In this document: in pieces, positions 8,305 through 17,120 of the stretch
Numbering within the stretch: the stretch's first letter is position 1
How the letters are laid out: each line of letters opens with the position of its first letter
Source: Streptomyces sp. NBC_01233
GTDB taxonomy: Bacteria; Actinomycetota; Actinomycetes; Streptomycetales; Streptomycetaceae
Assembly (NCBI RefSeq): GCF_035989305.1
Contig: NZ_CP108514.1
Location: forward strand, 1,364,001 to 1,428,000
Length of the DNA: 64,000 bases
Reading direction: 5' to 3'
Position numbers and translations under genes: made by a program
The notes under the pieces: model-generated
What the model was told of the DNA's origin: nothing
Seen by the model: only the letters and a program-made list of their open reading frames with translations
The model's database searches: none

Positions 8305-8345
8305 ACCCTGACCTTTATACGATTATTTGAGGCGTTATGCCCGTC
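8305..8345 (-). promoter_or_regulatory. AT-rich island upstream of the lysine-free aminotransferase gene
   Basis: A rare AT-rich patch in this GC-rich window. On the minus strand it reads AAATAATCGTATAAAGG, containing a TATAAA hexamer (8314-8319) about 60 bp before the GTG start at 8252. A matching -35 is not obvious, so promoter identity is tentative. Confidence 0.35.
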
Positions 8346-8360
8346 AGCTGGACGCCGGGA

Positions 8361-8399
8361 GGGGGAGCCGGGAGGGGGAGCCGGGAGGGGGAGCCGGGA
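8361..8399. repeat. Three perfect tandem copies of a 13-bp unit
   Basis: GGGGGAGCCGGGA is repeated exactly three times (8361-8373, 8374-8386, 8387-8399) and trails into GCCGGA. It lies between the 3' end of the DinB-like gene and the AT-rich patch upstream of the aminotransferase gene; a variable-number tract is possible. Confidence 0.8.
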
Positions 8400-8419
8400 G
8401 CCGGATGCGAGGGCGGGCG

Positions 8420-8992
8420 TCAGCCTTTCCTGCCCACCAGCCCGAGCAGCCTGGTCTGCGCGTTCGCGCCCGCCGGCACCTCCAGCGGCGCCGCGTACAT
8501 GCCGCTCGCCGCGAGCCCGTCGGCGTACGGCATGACCTCCTTGATGGAGAACTCGACGAGGCCGTCCGGCAGCCGGTCGTCGGCGCCGATGCCCCGCGAG
8601 AGGTCCCAGGTGTGCACGACGCAGTCGGCGGTCAGCTCCGAGCAGTACGCCGATCCGAGCGCGGGCCCGTACGAGAGCCGCACGGTCCGGTCCAGTGCGC
8701 CGGAGGCGGCGAAGGCGGCGTGTGCGGCGGCCGACGCCCTGTCCCAGGCCGCGACCGGGTCGTCGCCCAGCACGTCGCCGGAGAACGCGTCGCCGAGCTC
8801 CTCGACGGTGCGACCCTCGGTGACCAGCGGCGGGATCCAGAGCTGCTCGCCGGTGACGTGGTTGACCAGCTCCCGCACGTTCCAGTCCGTACACGGGGTC
8901 GGCGCGTCCCACTGGTCGCCCTTGACGGCCCGCACCCGTTCTCCGAAGAGCCGCAGCGCCTCGGCGTGCTGTTCGAGCAGCGTCTCCGGCAT
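8420..8992 (-). CDS. DinB/maleylpyruvate-isomerase-like metal-binding protein (TIGR03086 type)
   Basis: 190 aa from ATG 8992 (MPETLLEQHAEALRLFGERV). It has the hallmarks of the actinobacterial mycothiol-dependent MDMPI/DinB superfamily: helix 1, then TPCTDWNVRELVNHVTGEQLW, whose His is a metal ligand, and ELTADCVVHTWDLSRG near residue 135, with the second conserved His and the Trp-Asp. Members are often thiol-S-transferases using mycothiol, but many have no known substrate. It is divergent from the methyltransferase at 9182. Confidence 0.85.
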   Translation of the reverse strand: MPETLLEQHAEALRLFGERVRAVKGDQWDAPTPCTDWNVRELVNHVTGEQLWIPPLVTEGRTVEELGDAFSGDVLGDDPVAAWDRASAAAHAAFAASGALDRTVRLSYGPALGSAYCSELTADCVVHTWDLSRGIGADDRLPDGLVEFSIKEVMPYADGLAASGMYAAPLEVPAGANAQTRLLGLVGRKG

Positions 8993-9181
8993 GACCCTCA
9001 CCGTCCTCTGCCATGGGCATGTCTCCCTGGAGCCACTCTCCTCGCACCTGCATTTCCCTGCCACCGAACCGTCCAACCCCCTTGGCGCACAAGACTGGTG
9101 TCCATATGTCAAAACGCCTGTCTCAGATGGCGAACTGATCGTCTACGGTGGGTCCAACGCTTCGACGAGGAGGGTCCGGCC

Positions 9182-10000
9182 ATGAACGCCGCCAAGGAAA
9201 CCGCCGTCTACACCCACGGCCACCACGAGTCGGTCCTGCGCTCGCACCGCTGGCGCACCGCCGAGAACTCCGCCGCGTACCTGATCGGCGAGCTGCGCCC
9301 GGGGATGTCCGTACTGGACGTGGGCTGCGGCCCGGGCACGATCACCGCGGACCTGGCGGAGCTGGTCGCGCCGGGCGGCCGGGTCACCGCGGTCGACGCG
9401 GCACAGGACGTGGTCGAACAGGCCCGGGCGCACGCGGCGGAGCGCGGGTTGAGCGGTATCGGGTTCGGCACGGCGGACGTCCACGCCCTGGACTTCCCGG
9501 ACGACTCCTTCGACGTGGTCCACGCCCACCAGGTGCTCCAGCACGTGGGCGACCCGGTGCAGGCGCTGCGCGAGATGCGGCGTGTGTGCCGGCCGGGCGG
9601 GGTCGTGGCGGCGCGCGACGCCGACTACGCGGCGATGACCTGGTACCCGGCCACGCCGGGCCTGGACGACTGGCTGAGCCTGTACCGGCGCGTCGCCCGC
9701 GCGAACGGCGGCGAGCCGGACGCGGGACGCCGGCTGCGGGCGTGGGCCCGGGAGGCCGGCTTCACGGACGTGACCTCGTCGGCGACGGCCTGGTGCTTCG
9801 CCACCCCGGAGGAGGCCGCGTGGTGGTCGGCGCTGTGGGCCGACCGTACGACGGCCTCCGAGTACGCCGCCATCGCCACCGGCGGCGGCCACGCGACCGG
9901 CTCCGACCTGGCCGCCGCCGCGGAGGCCTGGCGCGTGTGGGGTGCGGCCCCCGACGCCTGGTTCTCGGTCCTGAACGGCGAAATCCTCTGCCGGGCCTGA
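9182..10000 (+). CDS. Class I SAM-dependent methyltransferase (UbiE-like)
   Basis: 272 aa from ATG 9182 with GAGGAGGG upstream. The SAM-binding fold is plain: motif I VLDVGCGPGTITADLAELV at about residue 45, acidic VTAVDAAQDVVEQA at about 70, and FDVVHAHQVLQHVGDP at about 110, followed by EMRRVCRPGGVVAARD. The substrate-binding C-terminal half is Trp-rich (WWSALWADR). Resembles proteins annotated as UbiE or small-molecule methyltransferases in actinomycetes; the acceptor is unknown. Confidence 0.9.
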   Translation: MNAAKETAVYTHGHHESVLRSHRWRTAENSAAYLIGELRPGMSVLDVGCGPGTITADLAELVAPGGRVTAVDAAQDVVEQARAHAAERGLSGIGFGTADVHALDFPDDSFDVVHAHQVLQHVGDPVQALREMRRVCRPGGVVAARDADYAAMTWYPATPGLDDWLSLYRRVARANGGEPDAGRRLRAWAREAGFTDVTSSATAWCFATPEEAAWWSALWADRTTASEYAAIATGGGHATGSDLAAAAEAWRVWGAAPDAWFSVLNGEILCRA

Positions 10001-10028
10001 TCTCCGAAGCCTCGCGCGGCGCCGCTTC

Positions 10029-10073
10029 CCGGGGCTCCGCCCCGGACCCCGCGCCTCAAACGCCGGCGAGGCT
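10029..10073 (+). terminator. Hairpin plus conserved Streptomyces intergenic repeat
   Basis: A CCGGGG/CCCCGG hairpin (10029-10045) is followed by CTCAAACGCCGGCGAGGCT (10055-10073), exactly the right arm of the element at 40518-40536. It lies 29 bp after the methyltransferase stop, in front of a convergent gene, so it probably terminates transcription. Confidence 0.65.
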
Positions 10074-10120
10074 GAAATGGCCGGGGCCGCGCAATTCCAG
10101 CCCCGCCGGCGCGCGGGCGG

Positions 10121-12088
10121 CTACAGGGGTGGCCGCATCCGGAAGTCGTACCGCGCCGGCAGCGGGCGGTCGGTGAGGGCGGACCAGACTTCGGAGAGGG
10201 TCTCCTCGCCCTCCCTGAGGTCCGGGATTTCGAAGCCGTCCTCGAAGACCCGCCGCGCCGCGGCCACATGGCCCTCCGCCGCCAGCAGCCGCGCGGCGAG
10301 GAGCCGGAAGCGGCCCTGTTCCCGCAGGGCCGGCCGGAGCCGGTCCCAGACCCGGCGGGCCTCCGGGAGGCGGCCGGCGGCCAGCAGGGCCGTCATCGCC
10401 TCGCAGCCCAGCGCGGCCTCCGCCGGGGCCCACGCCTCGCCGCCGCGGCTCTCCACCGCCAGGTCCTCGAAGGCCGCCGCGTAGCCGTTCGCGGCCCGCG
10501 CCGGATCCCCGGCCAGCGCGTCAGCCACCGCCAGGCACCGGAGCAGCGGCCACCGCGAGGGCGCCAGCGCCAGGCCGCGCTCCCAGCTCCGTACGGCCTG
10601 CGCCACGTCCCCGGCGTGCCACTGGGCCACGCCCAGGTGGTACTCGGTCAGCGGATCGGCCGGGGCCGTCTCCAGCATGTCCCGCCAGTGCGCGGCGACC
10701 AGGCTCGGGCCCGGCGGGACCACCCGCCGCGGGGCGGGGAGGACGCCCGTGCGCCACAGCTCCAGCCACGGGGCCTGTTCCTCGCCGAGGGTGGACTCCC
10801 CGAAGGGGGTGCCCGGCAGTTTGAAGCCCCCGCACATCACCTCCAGCGCACCCCAGCCGGAGCCCTCCGCGAGCCGTTCGCCCGGTTCGGTGTCGGCGCA
10901 CCCGCGCCACGCCTTGTACGCCGCCTCCACCCGCTCCGCCGGGAGCGCCCGTGCCAGCGCGTGCTCGGCCGCGCCGCGCGCCGCCGCCCAGTCGGCCCCG
11001 TGCACCGCGGCGGAATCCGCGGCCAGCGGCCCGTACGCCTCCAGCCAGCTGAACTCCCCGCCGCCCTCCAGCCGTACGTGCTCCAGCTGGGTGCGGGCCA
11101 GCCCGGCCTGGATCTCCGCGTAGCCGCCCGTGCCCGGCTCGGTGAGCCACTCCTGCCAGCGCCGGCCGCCGCCGCCCGCGCCCCAGACGAACAGCTTGCG
11201 CCCGCGCAGCCGCCCGGTGGAGGTCTGAGCGAGCCCCTGCCCGGCCGCGTCCAGCGAGGCGATCCAGGGTCTGGCCCCGGGCTCGACCTCGTAGAAGAAG
11301 TCGGCCGGGTACGCGCTGCGCAGCGGGTACGTGCGGTCCGCGCCCTCCCACTCCGGTACGGGGATGCGGCGCATCGCGCGCTCGTACCCGAAGTGCCAGG
11401 CCTCGTCGGCGGGGGCGAGCACGCGGGTTCCCTCGTCCTCGGGGACGGCGATGTTGGACCACCAGTACACGGGCGCGGGCCGCTCGTGCGGGTTGCGCAC
11501 GCGCACGCCGACGTAGAGGAACTCCGACTCCGCGGGCAGCCACAGGTCCACTTGGAAGGGCAGGTCGCGCAGGCGTTCCCACTCCCACAGCCGGACCATC
11601 ACGCCCCCGTCCGGGGCGGGGACGAGCGCGGCGTGCAGCGGGGCGCAGGAGAGGGCGGTGTGGCCGGTCGCGCCGATGTTCCACTCGATGCCGCCGGAGA
11701 ACCAGGCCCCGTTCAGCGCGAAGTTGGCGGGCTGGAACACCGGGTTGCGGTAGAGCAGTTCGCGTCCCGTCGGCAGGTGCACGAGCGAGTGGACGCGCCC
11801 GCCCAGCTCCGGGAGCACGGTGACCCTCAGGTGCTCGTTCTCGATGACGATCGACTCGAACTCCCGCTCCGACCGCTCCCGCCGGTACCCGTCCCGGATC
11901 CGGACGGGCAGCAGGGACCGCAGCGGCTCGTACCCGATCTGCCGGGCCATGTCGCGCGGCAGCCCGTCGCGCGACCGGTCGTCCAGCGCGTGCACGCCGT
12001 CGGGCGCGCGCAGGGCGGGCAGTGGGTTCTCGGCGCCCAACGGGGCGGCGGGAAGGGTCAGTGCGGCGCGGCGGACGGTGGTGGCCAT
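10121..12088 (-). CDS. DUF5107 and TPR-containing protein
   Basis: 655 aa from ATG 12088 (MATTVRRAALTLPAAPLG). Residues about 30-330 match the DUF5107 family, an aldose-epimerase-like beta-sandwich: IENEHLRVTVLPELGGRVHSL and NGAWFSGGIEWNIGATGH are visible. The C-terminal 200 residues are helical repeats (LTEYHLGVAQWHAGDVAQAV, LPEARRVWDRL) of TPR type. Family members are thought to act on carbohydrates and are often near glycan-use genes, but no sugar genes are adjacent here. The arginase-like gene upstream, on the same strand, ends 89 bp before this start. Confidence 0.85.
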   Translation of the reverse strand: MATTVRRAALTLPAAPLGAENPLPALRAPDGVHALDDRSRDGLPRDMARQIGYEPLRSLLPVRIRDGYRRERSEREFESIVIENEHLRVTVLPELGGRVHSLVHLPTGRELLYRNPVFQPANFALNGAWFSGGIEWNIGATGHTALSCAPLHAALVPAPDGGVMVRLWEWERLRDLPFQVDLWLPAESEFLYVGVRVRNPHERPAPVYWWSNIAVPEDEGTRVLAPADEAWHFGYERAMRRIPVPEWEGADRTYPLRSAYPADFFYEVEPGARPWIASLDAAGQGLAQTSTGRLRGRKLFVWGAGGGGRRWQEWLTEPGTGGYAEIQAGLARTQLEHVRLEGGGEFSWLEAYGPLAADSAAVHGADWAAARGAAEHALARALPAERVEAAYKAWRGCADTEPGERLAEGSGWGALEVMCGGFKLPGTPFGESTLGEEQAPWLELWRTGVLPAPRRVVPPGPSLVAAHWRDMLETAPADPLTEYHLGVAQWHAGDVAQAVRSWERGLALAPSRWPLLRCLAVADALAGDPARAANGYAAAFEDLAVESRGGEAWAPAEAALGCEAMTALLAAGRLPEARRVWDRLRPALREQGRFRLLAARLLAAEGHVAAARRVFEDGFEIPDLREGEETLSEVWSALTDRPLPARYDFRMRPPL

Positions 12089-12176
12089 GAGGAAATGGAA
12101 CACGCCCCGGCGGCCGGTGCACAGGGGTTCCGCGGATCACCACCGGTCAGGATTACGCAAAGGCCGTCGTGTGGCC

Positions 12177-13076
12177 CTACCGGAAGGCACCCGCGACCAG
12201 ATCGGCCAGCAGTGCGCCCGCACGCCCGTCCGGGTCCAGGTCCGGGTCGTAGATGGTGACGTTGATCCCGACGCACCGCGGCGAACGCACCAGCACGCCG
12301 AGCAGTTCGGCGAGTTCGTCGGGGACCAGCCCGCCGGGATCGGGGCTGTCCACGGCCGGCATGACGGCCGGGTCCAGCACGTCGGCGTCCAGGTGCACCC
12401 AGAATCCCGCGGTGTCCGGCGGGTGCAGCCCTTCCAGCGCCGCCCGCGCCACCGGTCCGGCCCCGCGCTCGCGGATCTCCCCGACGGTGGCCGCGGAGAT
12501 GCCGGCCGCGTGCAGCTCTGCGAGGTCCGGGTCCCCGTCCCGCAGGCCGAAGAGCCGTACGTCCTCGTCCCGCAGGTAGGGGGCCCGCCCTTCCAGGTCG
12601 GCGAGACCGGCCTGGCCGCGACCGGTGGAGAGGGCGAGTTCCTCGCCGCCGGCCGCGCCGACGGGCCCGTTCACCGCCTCGTTGCCGGGGTGGCGGAAGT
12701 CGGCGGATCCGTCGATCGCGGCCAGTCCGTACCGGCCGATCCGGCGCATGGCGAGGGCGGCGCCCAGCTGGATCGAGCAGTCGCCGCCGAGGACCACGGG
12801 GAACTCCCCGGCGCGCAGGTGGCGTTCGATCCGGTCGGCGAGCGTGACGGTGTACGCGGCGAGGGCTTCGGCGTGGAACACGCCGTCGCCCTCCCGCCAG
12901 TCGCCGCGGTCGTAGCGCGGCGGGACCACCACCCCGCCCTCGCGTGCGCCGAGGCGGGCGAGGAGGCCCTGTTCGCGCAGGGCCCCGGCGAGTTTGTAGA
13001 CGCCGGGCACGGTGCCGGGCGCGGGCGGGCGCAGGCCGAGGTTGGACGGGGCGTCGAGCAGCACGAGGGTTCGCAT
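12177..13076 (-). CDS. Arginase/agmatinase-fold protein with altered metal ligands
   Basis: 299 aa from ATG 13076. The ureohydrolase fold is recognisable: VVLGGDCSIQLG at about residue 95, AAIDGSADFRHPGNE at about 122, and VHLDADVLDPAVMPAVDSPD at about 225. In active arginases the first reads GGDHS and the second DAHxD, and both histidines bind manganese. Here they are Cys and Ser, while the aspartates remain. The Glu that holds the guanidinium group (TPEPGG) is Asp (SPDPGG). Either it hydrolyses an unusual substrate with one metal or it is catalytically silent. Weak overlap of start region with the acetyltransferase promoter upstream. Confidence 0.85.
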   Translation of the reverse strand: MRTLVLLDAPSNLGLRPPAPGTVPGVYKLAGALREQGLLARLGAREGGVVVPPRYDRGDWREGDGVFHAEALAAYTVTLADRIERHLRAGEFPVVLGGDCSIQLGAALAMRRIGRYGLAAIDGSADFRHPGNEAVNGPVGAAGGEELALSTGRGQAGLADLEGRAPYLRDEDVRLFGLRDGDPDLAELHAAGISAATVGEIRERGAGPVARAALEGLHPPDTAGFWVHLDADVLDPAVMPAVDSPDPGGLVPDELAELLGVLVRSPRCVGINVTIYDPDLDPDGRAGALLADLVAGAFR

Positions 13077-13080
13077 GCCC

Positions 13081-13659
13081 TCATCCTGTGCGATGGGCCC
13101 CCTCGGGGGGCGGCATTTCGGCGGTGACCGCCCAGCGCTCGTGGTCGCGCCAGGCCCCGTCGACGTACAGGAAGTCGGGGGAGAGTCCTTCCAGCCGGAA
13201 GCCGACGCCCCGCACGAGGGCGATCGAAGCGGTGTTGCCCGGCTGGATGTTGGCCTCCAGGCGGTGCAGTCCGAGGCCGTCGGCGGGCCGGGGGGCGAAG
13301 GCGTGGGCGAGGACCAGCCCGAGGGCTTCGCGGAACAGGCCCCGCCCCGCGGCGTGCGCGAAGGCCCCGTAGCCGAGGGCCCCGCACTGGAAGGCCCCGC
13401 GCACGATGTTGTTGACGTTGACGAAGCCGGCGATGGCCCCGGTCTCCCGCTCGCAGACGAGGAACCCGGCGCGGCCCTCGCCGTCGATCAGCCGGGCCGC
13501 GTAGGGCTCGTACTCCTCGATGGTGGCGGGCGGGGCCAGCCACGGGTGGTGGAGCTCGCGGCTCTCGTGCGCGCGTGCGGTGAACTCGGGCCCGTCGGCG
13601 AGCCGGAAGGGGCGCAGGGCCACGCGCTCGCCCTCCCGGAGGTAGCTCGAAAAGGTCAT
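13081..13659 (-). CDS. GNAT N-acetyltransferase, RimJ/RimL type
   Basis: 192 aa from ATG 13659. It begins MTFSSYLREGERVALRPFRLAD, the usual opening of RimJ/RimL-like enzymes, has GYGAFAHAAGRGLFREALGLVL as acetyl-CoA motif A at about residue 100, and LHRLEANIQPGNTASIALVRGVGF, the classic N-P-x-N-x-x-S motif B. These enzymes acetylate protein N-termini or small amines. It runs 4 bp ahead of the arginase-like gene (stop 13081, next start 13076), so the two form an operon. It is divergent from the gene at 13694 with only 34 bp between starts. Confidence 0.9.
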   Translation of the reverse strand: MTFSSYLREGERVALRPFRLADGPEFTARAHESRELHHPWLAPPATIEEYEPYAARLIDGEGRAGFLVCERETGAIAGFVNVNNIVRGAFQCGALGYGAFAHAAGRGLFREALGLVLAHAFAPRPADGLGLHRLEANIQPGNTASIALVRGVGFRLEGLSPDFLYVDGAWRDHERWAVTAEMPPPEGAHRTG

Positions 13660-13693
13660 CGCCCCAGGCTAGGCCTGTGACACCATCATCGGC

Positions 13694-14464
13694 GTGATCA
13701 AGGACGAGACGAGCACGACGCTGCGCCTGGCCGCGCTGAACAACGCCGTGTGGTGCGATGCGGTGTGCGGGGCGCACGGCCTGTCGCCGCAGTACGACGA
13801 CGACGCGTACGTGTGGCTGAGCACGAGCCGGACCCCGCCGCTGTATCCCGATGCGGTGACCCTGGACGCGCACGTCGCGGCGCAGTCCGTCCTCCAGTGG
13901 ATCGACACGGACTCCCCCGGCTGCTCGGTGAAGGACAGCTTCGCCTGCCTGGACCTGGCCGGGGACGGATTCGAGGTGCTGTTCGAGGCGCAGTGGATCC
14001 ACCGCCCGGCGGGGGCTCCGGTTCCGGAGGCGGCCTCGTCCGGCCTGGAGTGGTCCGAGGTGACCGGCGCCGGGGAGCTGGCGGACTGGGAGGCCGCCTG
14101 GGACGGCGAGGAGAGCAACGGGCTGTTCCGGCCGTCCCTGCTCCGCGAGGGCATCGCCTTCCTCGCGGGCCGAGCCGCCGGGGACGCCGGGGGCCGGATC
14201 GTCGCCGGGGCGGTCGCGAGCACCGGCGGCGGCGTGGTGGGCGTCTCCAACCTGTTCGCCCGTGACGGCGCTTCGGCCGACGCGGCCTGGGCGGGCGCCC
14301 TCACCGCGATCGCCGCCCGCCGGCCGGACCTGGACGTCGTCGGCTACGAGGGCGGGGCGGACCTGGACGCCGCGGTCCGCAGCGGTTTCACCGCCATCGG
14401 CCCGCTGCGGGTCTGGCTGCGCACGAGCGGGCGGACCCACTACCTGCGGCGCAGGCCCGAATAG
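13694..14464 (+). CDS. GNAT-like hypothetical protein
   Basis: 256 aa from GTG 13694. The protein begins VIKDETSTTLRLAALNNAVW and has two halves: an N-terminal domain with conserved Trp/Cys/His (WCDAVCGAHGL, YVWLSTSRTPPLYPDAV) and a C-terminal GNAT-like domain (GGRIVAGAVASTGGGVVGVSN, LTAIAARRPDLDVVGYEGG). The acetyl-CoA P-loop is poorly conserved. It is found as a conserved hypothetical in streptomycetes. No RNA-level or operon clue; it stands alone, sharing a short divergent promoter region with the RimJ-like gene. Confidence 0.75.
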   Translation: MIKDETSTTLRLAALNNAVWCDAVCGAHGLSPQYDDDAYVWLSTSRTPPLYPDAVTLDAHVAAQSVLQWIDTDSPGCSVKDSFACLDLAGDGFEVLFEAQWIHRPAGAPVPEAASSGLEWSEVTGAGELADWEAAWDGEESNGLFRPSLLREGIAFLAGRAAGDAGGRIVAGAVASTGGGVVGVSNLFARDGASADAAWAGALTAIAARRPDLDVVGYEGGADLDAAVRSGFTAIGPLRVWLRTSGRTHYLRRRPE

Positions 14465-14519
14465 CACGGCGGGCCCGCGGCTTTGCGCGTCGTGATCAAC
14501 TTCGATCAGACTGTGTGAC

Positions 14520-15065
14520 ATGGCATCGCATCAGACGAGTGGGCTCATCGGCGCCGCATTCGGAGTCTTCTTCGTCCAGGCGAACGCCGCAGCCCTGCCA
14601 CCGGCCGTCGCCGTTCCCCTGCGCCTCCTCGCGATAGCCGCGTTCATCCGGCTGTTCATCGCGCTGCGCCGCTCCCGCGTGCCCTCAGCGGCCACCGGCG
14701 GCACGGCTCCGAGGCGCTTCGGGCGGGGCTACCTCATCGTCGTGGCCGCCGAGGTGGCCGCCGTCGCGGCCGGCCTCTTCGTCATCAACCGCCTTCTGCA
14801 CGCCCCGCAGGCCACGGTCGGCTGGATCGCCCTGGTCGTCGGCCTGCACTTCTTCGGTCTCGCGGCGGTCTGGCGCATGCCGTCGCTCCGGCTGCCGGCG
14901 GCCGCGATGTCCGCCTGTGGCGCCGTCGGCCTGGTACTGGCCGCCTGCGGCTGCTCCACGGCCGTCATCGCGGCGGTCGCGGGCATCGCCCCGGGCGCCC
15001 TGCTGCTCGGCTCCGTCCGGTGGAGCGTGCGGACCGCGCCCGGGCCCGCCGGCAGCCCCGCCTGA
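14520..15065 (+). CDS. Hypothetical membrane protein
   Basis: 181 aa from ATG 14520. Five hydrophobic segments can be seen: about 8-28, 32-47, 70-90, 98-117 and 125-158, with short Arg-rich loops (ALRRSRVPS, PRRFGRG), which suggests a compact inner-membrane protein with its loops inside. The fourth loop holds ACGCS, a pair of cysteines. No family recognised. It faces the S9 peptidase gene tail to tail with an 8-bp gap. Confidence 0.75.
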   Translation: MASHQTSGLIGAAFGVFFVQANAAALPPAVAVPLRLLAIAAFIRLFIALRRSRVPSAATGGTAPRRFGRGYLIVVAAEVAAVAAGLFVINRLLHAPQATVGWIALVVGLHFFGLAAVWRMPSLRLPAAAMSACGAVGLVLAACGCSTAVIAAVAGIAPGALLLGSVRWSVRTAPGPAGSPA

Positions 15066-15073
15066 CCGGCCGC

Positions 15074-17107
15074 TCAGGCCTCCAGCGCCAGCCGGGGAAC
15101 GTCGGTCCGCTCGATGCCGAAGACCTGTGCGTACAGCGACAGTTCGGCCTCCAGCGCCCGGACCATGGTGTCCGCCCGGCGGAAGCCGTGGCCCTCGCCC
15201 GCGAAGGCCACGTATGCGTGCGGCACCGGCGCGTGGGGCGCCGGCCGGTCCCTCAGGGCTGCGAGGAAGCGCTCCGCCTGGGCCGGCGGGCAGACCTCGT
15301 CGTCCAGGCCCTGGAGCAGGACGAACGGCGCCGTGATCCGGTCGGCGCGGGCCACCGGGGAGCGCTCGCTGCAGAGCACGGTGAGGGTCTGCGGCGGCCC
15401 GGCCAGGCTCTCGACGTAGCGGGACTCCAGGTCGTGGGTCTCCTCCGCGAAGCCCAGCAGGTCCAGCACCGGGTAGATGATCGCGGCGCAGGCGTACACG
15501 TCGGTGGCGGCCAGCGACGCCGCCGCCGTCCAGCCGCCCGCACTGCCCCCGCGGATGGCGAGCCGGGCGGCGTCGGCGGTGCCCTCGGCGGCCAGCGCCC
15601 GCGCCACCGCCGCGCAGTCCTCCACGTCCACCACGCCCCACTGCCCGCGCAGCCGCTCCCGGTAGGCACGGCCGTAGCCGGTGGACCCGCCGTAGTTGAC
15701 CTCGACCACGCCGATGCCGCGCGAGGTGAAGTACGCGATGTGCAGGTCGAGTACGGGCGGCACGTGGTCGGTGGGCCCGCCGTGCGCCCACACCACGTAC
15801 GGGGGCAGTTCGTCGGCGGGTGCCCGGCAGGCGGGGTGGTGCGGCGGGTAGACGTGCGCGTGGATCTGGCGGTTGTCGGGGCCGAGGAAGGTGCGGCTCT
15901 GCGGCTCCGGATAGTAGGACGGGTCCACCGGGTCCACGCCCTGCGCGCCGATCACCCGGGCGTGCCCGGTCGCGGTGTCCAGCTCGACGACCTCGTACGC
16001 GCTGCGCGGGCTGGCGGCGACCCCGTAGACGCGGGTGCCGTGCACGGCGAGCGTCGGCTGCCAGGCCGTCCACGGCCCGGCCGCGTCGACCAGGTCGCCG
16101 CTGTCGGCGTCCAGGATGCCGAGCACCGGGGAACCCTGGCCGTGCAGGACGGCGACGAGCCCTCCCCCGGCATGTTCGGCCCGGGCGGCGCCATCGGGCA
16201 GGGGGGCGAGCCAGCGCAGCCCGGGTTTCCACAGCGGGCCGCCGAACTCCTCCTCCCTGGGGCACAGGTTGACGGCCGCGCCGGTCTCCGGGTCCACCCG
16301 GTACGGGTTCCACCAGCCGCCGCGGTCGCTCACCGCGAGGAGGGTTCCGCCGGCCGTCCAGTCCACCTGGGCCACGGATTCCCCGGGGCCGCCGAGCACG
16401 GTCCGGACCCCGCTCAGCCGTCCGTCCGCGGTGACCTCGGCCAGTTTCAGTTCGGTGCCGTCCCAGGGCATCCGGGGGTGGTCCCACACCAGCCAGGCCG
16501 CGCGTCGGCCGTCCGGGGAGAGCCGGGGGCCGGTGGTGAACCGGTGCCGGCCGTCCGTCAACTCCCGTACCGCCGAGCGGTCTTCCGCCGCCGATCCGTC
16601 GAGCGGTACGGCGGCCAGCACCCGGCGCACATCGGTCGGCGCGGGCCCGGTGAACTCCTCCAGCACGCACCAGACCTCGCCGCCGCGCAGCACCGGATCG
16701 GCCCAGCGCAGTCCGCCGCCGGTCCCGGACAGGGGGGTGAGGGGCCGCGGCGCCGGGCCGCCGGGCGCGTCGGGCTCGTACGCGTACAGCCGCTGGTCGG
16801 CGAAGTGGACGAAGACCAGCAATGGCCCGCCGGCGGGCCGTTCCGCCCCGGCCCAGGGCAGCCCGCCGTACTCGGTGACCCGGCTGCGCACGTTCCACGG
16901 GGCGGGCAGCTCGGTGAACTCGGCGCCCCCGTCGGCGAGTCGGCGGCGGACCAGGGTACGGCGGCCGGCCTCGCGCGGCCGGGGCTCGGTCCACCACACT
17001 TCGGGGCCGACCGTGCCGACGTACTCGGGCCGTCCGTCGAGCGCGGCGGCGAGCGCGGCCTCGATGGGCGAGGGCCAGCTTCCGTACGGCAGGGTCGGCG
17101 CCGCCAT
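15074..17107 (-). CDS. S9 family prolyl oligopeptidase
   Basis: 677 aa from ATG 17107 (MAAPTLPYGSWPSPIEAAL). The N-terminal 380 residues form the beta-propeller gate; the C-terminal third is the alpha/beta-hydrolase domain with nucleophile IRGGSAGGWTAAAS, YVVWAHGGPTDHVPP as oxyanion region, LQGLDDEVCPPAQ carrying the Asp and FAGEGHGFRRADT with the His. No signal peptide, so it acts on short peptides in the cytoplasm. It is the last gene of a leftward peptidase operon, 13 bp after the M20 gene. Confidence 0.93.
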   Translation of the reverse strand: MAAPTLPYGSWPSPIEAALAAALDGRPEYVGTVGPEVWWTEPRPREAGRRTLVRRRLADGGAEFTELPAPWNVRSRVTEYGGLPWAGAERPAGGPLLVFVHFADQRLYAYEPDAPGGPAPRPLTPLSGTGGGLRWADPVLRGGEVWCVLEEFTGPAPTDVRRVLAAVPLDGSAAEDRSAVRELTDGRHRFTTGPRLSPDGRRAAWLVWDHPRMPWDGTELKLAEVTADGRLSGVRTVLGGPGESVAQVDWTAGGTLLAVSDRGGWWNPYRVDPETGAAVNLCPREEEFGGPLWKPGLRWLAPLPDGAARAEHAGGGLVAVLHGQGSPVLGILDADSGDLVDAAGPWTAWQPTLAVHGTRVYGVAASPRSAYEVVELDTATGHARVIGAQGVDPVDPSYYPEPQSRTFLGPDNRQIHAHVYPPHHPACRAPADELPPYVVWAHGGPTDHVPPVLDLHIAYFTSRGIGVVEVNYGGSTGYGRAYRERLRGQWGVVDVEDCAAVARALAAEGTADAARLAIRGGSAGGWTAAASLAATDVYACAAIIYPVLDLLGFAEETHDLESRYVESLAGPPQTLTVLCSERSPVARADRITAPFVLLQGLDDEVCPPAQAERFLAALRDRPAPHAPVPHAYVAFAGEGHGFRRADTMVRALEAELSLYAQVFGIERTDVPRLALEA

Positions 17108-17120
17108 CACCGGGCCCCGC

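Noticed and set aside
8253..9092. Extension of the aminotransferase-like protein to 688 residues
   Set aside because: It overlaps the DinB-like gene in another frame and is Arg/Gly-rich; GTG 8252 with GGAAGG upstream gives the expected length.
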